This document shows positions 53,146-60,090 of a stretch of DNA of 64,000 nt, piece after piece (positions within the stretch are counted from its first letter, which is position 1; each line of letters opens with the position of its first letter). The DNA comes from Firm-13 sp964617375 (lineage in GTDB: Bacteria; Bacillota; Clostridia; Saccharofermentanales; Saccharofermentanaceae). The notes under the pieces were generated by a model. That model saw nothing but the letters and a program-made list of their open reading frames with translations, ran no database searches and was not told the origin of the DNA. The translations under genes were made by a program, and so were the position numbers. Location of the stretch: contig CAZTXQ010000011.1 in NCBI GenBank assembly GCA_964617375.1, positions 1 to 64,000 on the forward strand, given 5' to 3'.

Positions 53146-54387
53146 ATGAGAGTACTTCAAATCAACTCCATATGTGGAATTCGCAGTACGGGACGCATAT
53201 GTACGGATATAGCAAAAGCACTGACCGGGAATGGACATGAAAGTATAATCGCCTATGGCCGTGAACCCGTTCCCGCGGAACACCGGGAAGACAGTGTTCG
53301 TATCGGAAGCAATTTTGAGGTTTACCGCCACGCTGCTTCATCCCTTCTTTTCGATTCGGCAGGATTCGGGAGCAGATCCGCGACGTATAAATTTATCGAC
53401 TGGATCGACGGTTATAATCCCGACATTATCCATCTTCACAGCATTCACGGTTACTACATCAACATTGAGATTCTGTTCGATTATCTCGCGCGGACGAATA
53501 AGCCGGTTGTGTGGACTTTACACGACTGCTGGGCCTTTACGGGACACTGTCCTTATTTCACGGCCGCCCGCTGCGAACGCTGGAAAACAGGGTGCTTTGA
53601 CTGCCCGCAAAAAACGAAATACCCCATGAGCTATCTGGCCGACCGTTCAAGAAGCAACTGGATCCGGAAAAGAGAGCTTTTTTCCGCGGTTGAGAATATG
53701 ACGATTGTTACACCGTCCCGCTGGCTTTCAGATCTGGCCCGTGAATCGTTCCTTGGCAAATATCCCGTTAAGGTAATCTGCAACGGAATTGATACCGGTA
53801 TATTTAAGCCTGAAGCGAGTGATTTCAGGGAAAGGCATTCTATTGGTGACAAGAAAATAATTCTTGGCGTGGCGAGTGTTTGGGAGGAGAGAAAAGGTCT
53901 CAAGGATTTTATCAAGCTCTCAGAAAGACTGGACGACAGCTGCAAGATAGTTATTGCCGGTTTGTCAAAATGGCAAATTGCGAAGATGCCCAAAGAGATC
54001 CTCTGCATCGGACGTACCGACAATACCGGGGAACTTGCCGGATTGTACAACGCCGCCGATGTTTTTTTGAACCTGACATATGAAGACAATTATCCGACAA
54101 CGAATCTGGAGGCTCAGGCATGCGGCACTCCGGTTATTACGTATTGTTCCGGCGGAAGCTTTGAAACCATTCAGGCAGAAAACGCGTGTTATGTTGATGC
54201 CGGTGACATCGATGGCGTTTATGAAGCTATAAAAAGTGTAAAAGCGATGAACAGGATACCGGGAGAGACCCATTGTTTACCGAGCCTGGATAAAAACCAA
54301 ATGATAGAAAAATATCTGGAAATTTATAGCGACATTAAGGAAAAAGGGCCGGTTCACTCAAACAAAAAAGACAAAACGGGTGTATGA
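53146..54387 (+). CDS. GT4-family glycosyltransferase
   Basis: A 413-residue GT-B fold retaining glycosyltransferase, similar to WcaC-like exopolysaccharide enzymes. The N-terminal lobe has the GIRSTGRICTDIA loop, PDIIHLHSIHGYY and WTLHDCWAFTGHC. Cys-rich CFDCPQ lies near residue 150. The C-terminal lobe has LGVASVWEERKGL. The EX7E-type site appears as DNYPTTNLE, with Asp in the first position, followed by AQACGTPV. The ribosome binding site is weak. With the GGDEF gene just upstream, a c-di-GMP-linked surface glycan is an attractive but unproven idea. Confidence 0.85.
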   Translation: MRVLQINSICGIRSTGRICTDIAKALTGNGHESIIAYGREPVPAEHREDSVRIGSNFEVYRHAASSLLFDSAGFGSRSATYKFIDWIDGYNPDIIHLHSIHGYYINIEILFDYLARTNKPVVWTLHDCWAFTGHCPYFTAARCERWKTGCFDCPQKTKYPMSYLADRSRSNWIRKRELFSAVENMTIVTPSRWLSDLARESFLGKYPVKVICNGIDTGIFKPEASDFRERHSIGDKKIILGVASVWEERKGLKDFIKLSERLDDSCKIVIAGLSKWQIAKMPKEILCIGRTDNTGELAGLYNAADVFLNLTYEDNYPTTNLEAQACGTPVITYCSGGSFETIQAENACYVDAGDIDGVYEAIKSVKAMNRIPGETHCLPSLDKNQMIEKYLEIYSDIKEKGPVHSNKKDKTGV

Positions 54388-54416
54388 GTGGTAAAATGGT
54401 TCAGGAGAGAATTCAT

Positions 54417-54470
54417 ATGAATACGGATCCCGGCAGAGGAATCGAGCTGCATCAGAAAGATTACTGTTGA
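54417..54470 (+). CDS. Possible 17-residue peptide ORF before the tRNA promoter
   Basis: An ATG at 54417, with AGGAGAG 8 bases upstream, opens 17 codons (MNTDPGRGIELHQKDYC) ending in TGA. The stop overlaps the -35 box of the tRNA promoter. No homologue is recognised. The good ribosome binding site is the only support, and it may be chance. Confidence 0.2.
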   Translation: MNTDPGRGIELHQKDYC

Positions 54471-54495
54471 CTTTTCCGTGCGGCGCACATATAAT
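54467..54495 (+). promoter_or_regulatory. Promoter of the tRNA-His/Gln/Lys cluster
   Basis: TTGACT (54467-54472) and a perfect TATAAT (54490-54495) are separated by 17 bases. tRNA-His begins at 54532. Confidence 0.88.
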
Positions 54496-54531
54496 TTTCT
54501 TCGTGCCTCCGGCTTGACGGATGGATTTCAT

Positions 54532-54609
54532 GGTGGAATTAGCTCAGTTGGTTAGAGCGCTAGTTTGTGGCACTAGAGGTCGTGGGTTCGATTCCCATAT
54601 TCCACCCCA
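54532..54609 (+). tRNA. tRNA-His (anticodon GTG)
   Basis: The 5' extra G (G-1) is opposite discriminator C, as expected for His. Acceptor GTGGAAT pairs with ATTCCAC. The anticodon stem CTAGT/ACTAG encloses TTGTGGC. CCA is encoded. Confidence 0.96.
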
Positions 54610-54666
54610 TTTTCCCAATCATGCGGGAACCGATCCTGTCATATTTCCGGTCCTCGAGGCTTACGT

Positions 54667-54741
54667 TGGGGTGTAGCCAAGTGGTAAGGCACGGGACTTT
54701 GACTCCCGCACTCGTAGGTTCAAATCCTGCCACCCCAGCCA
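54667..54741 (+). tRNA. tRNA-Gln (anticodon TTG)
   Basis: Acceptor TGGGGTG pairs with CACCCCA. The anticodon stem CGGGA/TCCCG encloses CTTTGAC. Discriminator G and CCA are encoded. Confidence 0.96.
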
Positions 54742-54744
54742 TTT

Positions 54745-54820
54745 GGTTCACTAGCTCAGTTGGTAGAGCACCTGACTTTTAATCAGGGGGTCCGGAGTTC
54801 GACCCTCCGGTGAGCCACCA
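54745..54820 (+). tRNA. tRNA-Lys (anticodon TTT)
   Basis: Acceptor GGTTCAC pairs with GTGAGCC. The anticodon stem CCTGA/TCAGG encloses CTTTTAA. Discriminator A and CCA are encoded. Confidence 0.96.
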
Positions 54821-54825
54821 GGAAC

Positions 54826-54855
54826 AAAGCCCCGAAACGTGTTTCGGGGCTTTTT
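54826..54855 (+). terminator. Intrinsic terminator of the tRNA cluster
   Basis: AAAGCCCCGAAAC (54826-54838) pairs perfectly with GTTTCGGGGCTTT (54841-54853), followed by further T residues. Confidence 0.93.
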
Positions 54856-54941
54856 GTTATTTAGAGAAATATGAACGTATGAAACATACGCTGCAATTAT
54901 AGCTGACACAAACCTGCGGCGACACAATCGGGAGGCTTATC

Positions 54942-57821
54942 ATGAAAATAACGGATATACAGAATCGAAAAGAATCAAGCGGAGTATTCCCTGAAGACCG
55001 GCAAAAGGTTCGCAAGCCTTCTCCGGTTCGGGCAGCGTCCGGTAAATTTCAGGCGAGAGGCGTTCTTTCGGCAATCGCTTTTCTTGTCGCGCTGATCCTT
55101 ACAATATCAGCGGTTCCGGTTTCGGGGGTACATGCAGCCATTACCGAAAATGCTGTGGTGGTCGCTTCGGCAGCAAACGTGAGAAACGCGCCGGGGACAA
55201 CATCGACTATCCTGACCAAAATATATCAGGGAAAACGTGTTCAGGCAGGTTCGGTTACGACCATAACCGGTGATCCGCAGGGTTACAATTCATGGATTGC
55301 CATATCGGTTATGGTGGGGGACGTTCAGTATAACGGATACGTTGTCAGTTCCTACATTCAGAAAGATGCGGCGGCCGACGATCCGGCCTTCGAATCTATG
55401 ATCGCAAGCTTTCCCGAATCGTATAAACCATCGCTTCGGACATTGCATGCCGCTCACCCCGGATGGGTGTTTACTGCGGTTCCGGTTACAGACTCGAGCA
55501 ATCAGCCCGTAGCCTGGAGCACGGCGGTTGCTGCGGAGTCGAAAATTGAGATGAGTCTTATCGAATCTACCGTTAATGACAACTGGAAATCCACGGATTC
55601 CGGCAGGTATAACTGGCTTACCGATACCTATACATCGTATTACAGCGGAGAATGGGTCAACGCGTCATCCGGTATAACGGCATATTATATGGATCCGAGA
55701 AATTTCCTGTCCGAATCACAGGCATTCCAGTTTCTTGATATGACTTACGATTCCAGCCAGCAAATCGAATCAAAGGTTTCCGAAGCATTTACGGGTACGT
55801 TTATGAACGGCGCATCCACGGTCGATCTCGGCGGCAATTCTGTTACGTACGCGAAAAGTTTCATGGATGCTGCTTCGGCATCCGGTATCAATCCGTACTT
55901 TCTGATCGCAAGATGTCTTCAGGAGGTACAGACCTCGGTACAGAACCCGGACGGATCCTATTCGAAAATTGCCAGCGGATCGGCCAGCGGTACATATCCG
56001 GGGCATGCGGGATTCTATAATTTCTATAATATTAACGCAACCGGTTCCGATCCGGTTGCCAATGCGCTTATTTTTGCGCAATCCGGTTATTCGGGAACCG
56101 GCGGCGCCACGCTGAACGAACGCTATCTGCTGCCGTGGAATACACAGTACCGCGCAATTGTCGGCGGAGCCAAATTGATCGCCTACGGGTACATCGATAA
56201 AGGTCAGAACACTCTTTACTATCAGAAATTCGATGTGGTCAAAAACAGCACACCTGAAATGTTTGTACACCAGTATATGCAGAATATCCGCGCTCCCTAC
56301 AGCGAAGCCGAAAACCTGTATCAATCGTATTCCAAAGCATCGCTTCTCGGCGAGGCGCTCTCCTTTAAGATTCCCGTCTATGCCGGGATGCCGGATACTG
56401 CAGTATCCAAGCCTGCCGAGACCGGAAACCCGAATAATCTTCTCTCGAATCTGGTGATAGACGGGTTCTCGCTGACTCCGGCCTTTAACCCTTCCGTCAT
56501 ATCGGGTTATACTCTCGAAGTGCCGAATGCCGTGACATCGGTGAACGTACTTACGTATGCCGCTTCGGCGAAAGCATCGATCAGCGGCTATGGTGTCAAG
56601 TCCCTCGCGGTCGGAAACAACAGCTTCTCGGTAACCGTGACGGCGCAGAACGGGGAACCGCGTATTTACAGCTTCACAGTAAAAAGAGGTTCGCCTGTCG
56701 GACCGATGACGGTTACGTATGATTTGAATTATCAGGGGTCCACGCCATTTACCGCTTCCGCGCAATACAATACCCTGCTTACCGCGCCGAACAATCCCGT
56801 ACGCAATGGATATACGTTCGGCGGCTGGTATAAAGACCAGGCATGTACGAGCGCGTGGAATTTCGGGACGGATAAAGTTACCTCCGAAATAACGCTTTAT
56901 GCACAGTGGCTGGCACCGTCTGTTTTCTACCTGAGTCACGTTCAGGATATCGGCTGGCAGCAGTGGTTCAGCAACGGTGAAATCTCCGGCACGAGCGGAC
57001 AGTCCAAACGACTAGAAGCCATCTCCATTAAGCTTGCCAATGTCGATGGAGGTGTCGAGTATAAGACGCATGTTCAGGACTACGGCTGGCTGGACTGGGT
57101 GTCGGACAGCGCAATGAGCGGTACAAGCGGGGAGGGGAAGCGGCTTGAAGCCATCCAGATCCGCCTTACCGGAAATGCGGCCAATCAATACGATATCTAT
57201 TACCGGGTACACGCAGAAAACATTGGCTGGATGGATTGGGCGGTAAACGGCGCTTCGTCCGGAACGGCCGGATACTCTTACCGGCTTGAGGCGATTCAGA
57301 TCGTGCTTGTTCCGAAAGGCGGAGCAGCTCCCGGTTCGACGGCACAGCCGTTTGTCGACAAGGGTGTTCAACCCGTTGTCTCCTATCAATCCCATGTTCA
57401 GGATATCGGATGGCAGGGATTTGTCTCGAACGGAGTAACATCCGGCACCAACGGTCAGTCCAAACGACTGGAAGCCATGCAAATTCAGCTTGCCAACGTT
57501 GACGGCGGAATCGAGTACAAGACACACGTGCAGGATTATGGCTGGATGGATTGGGTCAATAACGGCGCGACGAGCGGAACAAGCGGACAGAGCAAACGTC
57601 TCGAAGCGATTCAGATCCGACTTACCGGAAATGCCGCAAATCAATATGACATCTATTACAGAGTCCACGCACAGAATATCGGCTGGATGGACTGGGCGGT
57701 AAACGGAGCGTCAGCCGGAACCGCAGGGTACTCTTATCGGCTCGAGGCGATACAGGTCGTACTGGTTCCGAAAGGGCAGCCGGCGCCGGGCCCGACGGCG
57801 AGACCTTTTGCGCAGGCCTGA
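54942..57821 (+). CDS. Secreted SH3b/glucosaminidase-like protein with six ChW repeats
   Basis: A 959-residue putative wall hydrolase. A long n-region and signal helix end near residue 66. An SH3b domain (about 67-145) is followed by a glucosaminidase-like domain (about 155-480) with LHAAHPGWVF, the possible catalytic Glu in CLQEVQ, AGFYNFYNI and GGAKLIAYGYIDKGQNTLYY. A cadherin-like domain (about 500-583) and a Listeria/Bacteroides repeat (about 589-656, GYTFGGWYKD) come next. Six ChW repeats (about 663-950) follow in two sets of three. ChW repeats bind surface or substrate polymers in Clostridia. GGGAGG precedes the ATG. It is a paralogue of the next gene. Confidence 0.82.
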   Translation: MKITDIQNRKESSGVFPEDRQKVRKPSPVRAASGKFQARGVLSAIAFLVALILTISAVPVSGVHAAITENAVVVASAANVRNAPGTTSTILTKIYQGKRVQAGSVTTITGDPQGYNSWIAISVMVGDVQYNGYVVSSYIQKDAAADDPAFESMIASFPESYKPSLRTLHAAHPGWVFTAVPVTDSSNQPVAWSTAVAAESKIEMSLIESTVNDNWKSTDSGRYNWLTDTYTSYYSGEWVNASSGITAYYMDPRNFLSESQAFQFLDMTYDSSQQIESKVSEAFTGTFMNGASTVDLGGNSVTYAKSFMDAASASGINPYFLIARCLQEVQTSVQNPDGSYSKIASGSASGTYPGHAGFYNFYNINATGSDPVANALIFAQSGYSGTGGATLNERYLLPWNTQYRAIVGGAKLIAYGYIDKGQNTLYYQKFDVVKNSTPEMFVHQYMQNIRAPYSEAENLYQSYSKASLLGEALSFKIPVYAGMPDTAVSKPAETGNPNNLLSNLVIDGFSLTPAFNPSVISGYTLEVPNAVTSVNVLTYAASAKASISGYGVKSLAVGNNSFSVTVTAQNGEPRIYSFTVKRGSPVGPMTVTYDLNYQGSTPFTASAQYNTLLTAPNNPVRNGYTFGGWYKDQACTSAWNFGTDKVTSEITLYAQWLAPSVFYLSHVQDIGWQQWFSNGEISGTSGQSKRLEAISIKLANVDGGVEYKTHVQDYGWLDWVSDSAMSGTSGEGKRLEAIQIRLTGNAANQYDIYYRVHAENIGWMDWAVNGASSGTAGYSYRLEAIQIVLVPKGGAAPGSTAQPFVDKGVQPVVSYQSHVQDIGWQGFVSNGVTSGTNGQSKRLEAMQIQLANVDGGIEYKTHVQDYGWMDWVNNGATSGTSGQSKRLEAIQIRLTGNAANQYDIYYRVHAQNIGWMDWAVNGASAGTAGYSYRLEAIQVVLVPKGQPAPGPTARPFAQA
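56931..57780 (+). repeat. Tandem duplication of a three-ChW module (456-base period)
   Basis: The three ChW repeats beginning near 56931 recur 456 bases later near 57387, in the same order and with the same internal linkers (LANVDGG, LTGNAANQ, LVPKG). Each module ends in a Pro/Gly/Thr-rich spacer (APGSTAQPF and APGPTARPF). This shows a single in-frame block duplication. Confidence 0.85.
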
Positions 57822-57879
57822 TCAACGGGATATGGACTGCAATCTGAAAACTGTCTGTAACCATCCTGTGAGGTGCGTT

Positions 57880-57888
57880 TGCTACACT
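57880..57888 (+). promoter_or_regulatory. Candidate extended -10 promoter of the dockerin gene
   Basis: TGCTACACT is an extended -10 element 45 bases before the dockerin-protein start. No good -35 is visible, and no terminator was found after the preceding gene, so read-through is possible. Confidence 0.35.
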
Positions 57889-57932
57889 ATAAGGTAGATT
57901 GAACGATAAAGCACCGGTCATAAGAGGTGGAC

Positions 57933-60080
57933 ATGTTTTCAGGCAGGAAAAGCATTTCGACTGTCGGACACATATTTTGCGGAAAGCTAAGACGCGTGCC
58001 AGAAAATGCCTTCGGCAAAAAGCGGCACGGAATCTTCACGCGCCCCTTCCCGGTACGTTTCATGGCTGCTTTCCTTGCGTGCATGCTTATTATGCCGCTT
58101 GTTACGGTTTCTACAAACCTGGCTGAAATTGTGGCAAATGCTTCCGTAATCGCTTCGGTCGCCAATGTCCGTTCCACTCCGCAATCCGATATCACAACCA
58201 ATATCATCGGAACCGTCTCCCGCGGACAGCGTGTGGCGGCCGGTTCGGCGATTCCGAGTATCGGAACCGATACATACCAGTGGTGTCCCGTGACCTATGA
58301 AATAAACGGAACGCAGGTTTCGGGGTATGTCGTATTTGGCTATATCTCTCTCGACGATCCCGAATTTACGGCCGTCTTAAAGAGTCTTGGTTTTCCCGAT
58401 TCCTATATTCCATATCTTACCAAGCTTCATGCAGCACATCCGAACTGGACCTATCAGGCGATTCAGACCGGCCTTGACTGGAACACTGCGGTCGCGTCTG
58501 AGGCAAGCATCGGTACAAGCCTTATCTACAGCTCGGTTGACGATGCGTGGAAGTCTACGGATCCGGGTACGTATGACTGGTACAGCAATACCTACACGCC
58601 CTATGACGGCACATCCTGGGTTAACGCGTCAAAGGATATCGTCGCGTATTATCTTGATCCGAGAAACTCCCTTACAGATCCCAATGTCTTTCAATTCTTA
58701 AATCTTTCCTATGACGGGGCTACGCAGTCGGAGGGTGCCGTTCAAAAACAGCTGGCCTCATCTTTTATGGCGGCCGGTACGGTAAACAATGAAGCCGGCG
58801 CAGCCGTGGCCTATTCAACGGCTTTTATGGATGCGGGACAAAAGTCGGGTGCAAGTCCGTACTTTCTGGTTTCCCGTGTGCTTCAGGAAGTATCAGCGAC
58901 GGGAAGCCGTTCGACTTCCGGAACAGAACCTTCTCACGAAGGATTCTTTAATTATTACAATATCGGCGCGAGTTCGTCGCCGGACCCAGTGATCCTGGGA
59001 CTTCTTTTCGCGCAGTACGGTTCGTCGAATCCGACCAAGTATCCGATGTCTGCCGAGAATCAGGCAAAATATCTGATACCCTGGAACAGTCCGTACCGCT
59101 CGATTGTCGGTGGTGCCAAATTTATCTCGCAGAATTACATCTTAAGAGGACAGAACACTCTGTATTTTCAGAAGTTTGACGTGATTAATAATGAGGACGG
59201 ACTATTTAAACATCAATATATGACGAATATCCAGGCGATGACCGGCGAGTCATCAACCTTGTATTCGGCATATTCCAAGTCCGGTATCCTCGATGTGCCG
59301 CTGGTCTTCAGCATTCCCGTCTATTCAGGCATGCCGGATTCCGCAGCGCCGTTACCGGCCAAAACCGGTAATCCCAATAACTTCCTATCGCAGCTGGCCG
59401 TCGACGGTTTCTCGATCACACCTTCCTATGACCCCGGAGTAACCGAGGGATATTCATTGATCGTTCCCTTCCAGGCATCTCAAATTAATCTGTCGGCAAC
59501 CGCAGTTTCCGCCTTTGCGTCTGTGGCAGGAATCGGAAGCGTGCCGATTAATGTCGGTGAAAACAAACTTCCGATTACCGTGACGGCGCAGAACGGAGCG
59601 GTTCGTATTTACAATCTGACGGTAGTCCGGAGTGAGTCGACCGGAGCGGATGCATTCACGACGTCCTATAACGTAAACGGTAACGGAACCATCAGTAAAG
59701 TTGTACCGGGAACCAATGTCTCAACCTTTTCATCCGGAATTACTTTGCTGAACGGCGGACAATTAGAGTTCCTGAACGCAACCGGATCCGTAATCAGCCA
59801 GCCTGACCATATAATGGCCAGCGGTGACCGTGTCCGGATACTGGACGCATCTTCTAATCCGGTATATGATTATCCGATAGTAATATACGGTGATGCGAAT
59901 GGCGACGGCAAAATATCGTCGTCAGATCTTACCATTATCTGCCGCCATGTCTTGAAAAAAACGACATTAACGGGTATAGCGGCGATAGCGGCCGATGTGA
60001 ATCGCGACGGCAAAATCAGTTCTTCGGATCTGACCATTATCTGCCGTCATGTTCTGAAGAAAAGTACAATTGAGCAATGA
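57933..60080 (+). CDS. Secreted SH3b/glucosaminidase-like protein with a type I dockerin
   Basis: A 715-residue paralogue of the preceding protein. A long basic n-region and signal helix (to about 65) are followed by an SH3b domain (about 69-142). The glucosaminidase-like domain (about 160-470) has LHAAHPNWTY, VLQEVS, GFFNYYNI and GQNTLYFQKFDV. A cadherin-like domain (about 485-570), a pre-dockerin domain and a type I dockerin (about 650-712) complete it. The dockerin has two calcium-loop repeats, GDANGDGKISSSD and ADVNRDGKISSSD, each followed by LTIICRHVLKK. A dockerin binds a cohesin, and the next gene encodes a cohesin-like domain. GAGGTGG precedes ATG 57933; a GTG at 57927 is inside the ribosome binding site. 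Confidence 0.85.
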   Translation: MFSGRKSISTVGHIFCGKLRRVPENAFGKKRHGIFTRPFPVRFMAAFLACMLIMPLVTVSTNLAEIVANASVIASVANVRSTPQSDITTNIIGTVSRGQRVAAGSAIPSIGTDTYQWCPVTYEINGTQVSGYVVFGYISLDDPEFTAVLKSLGFPDSYIPYLTKLHAAHPNWTYQAIQTGLDWNTAVASEASIGTSLIYSSVDDAWKSTDPGTYDWYSNTYTPYDGTSWVNASKDIVAYYLDPRNSLTDPNVFQFLNLSYDGATQSEGAVQKQLASSFMAAGTVNNEAGAAVAYSTAFMDAGQKSGASPYFLVSRVLQEVSATGSRSTSGTEPSHEGFFNYYNIGASSSPDPVILGLLFAQYGSSNPTKYPMSAENQAKYLIPWNSPYRSIVGGAKFISQNYILRGQNTLYFQKFDVINNEDGLFKHQYMTNIQAMTGESSTLYSAYSKSGILDVPLVFSIPVYSGMPDSAAPLPAKTGNPNNFLSQLAVDGFSITPSYDPGVTEGYSLIVPFQASQINLSATAVSAFASVAGIGSVPINVGENKLPITVTAQNGAVRIYNLTVVRSESTGADAFTTSYNVNGNGTISKVVPGTNVSTFSSGITLLNGGQLEFLNATGSVISQPDHIMASGDRVRILDASSNPVYDYPIVIYGDANGDGKISSSDLTIICRHVLKKTTLTGIAAIAADVNRDGKISSSDLTIICRHVLKKSTIEQ

Positions 60081-60090
60081 GGTGTAAGAA

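Noticed and set aside
54856..54941. Possible c-di-GMP riboswitch before the ChW protein gene
   Set aside because: Only a small 6-bp hairpin (CGTATG/CATACG) is present, and the conserved GEMM motifs are missing.
55770..56939. Long minus-strand open frame (389 codons) opposite the ChW protein gene
   Set aside because: Shadow of a well-supported gene; Arg/Cys-rich composition and no family match.
56931..57780. Repeats considered as a CRISPR array
   Set aside because: The repeats are in frame, encode ChW protein modules, and have no spacer structure; no cas genes are present.
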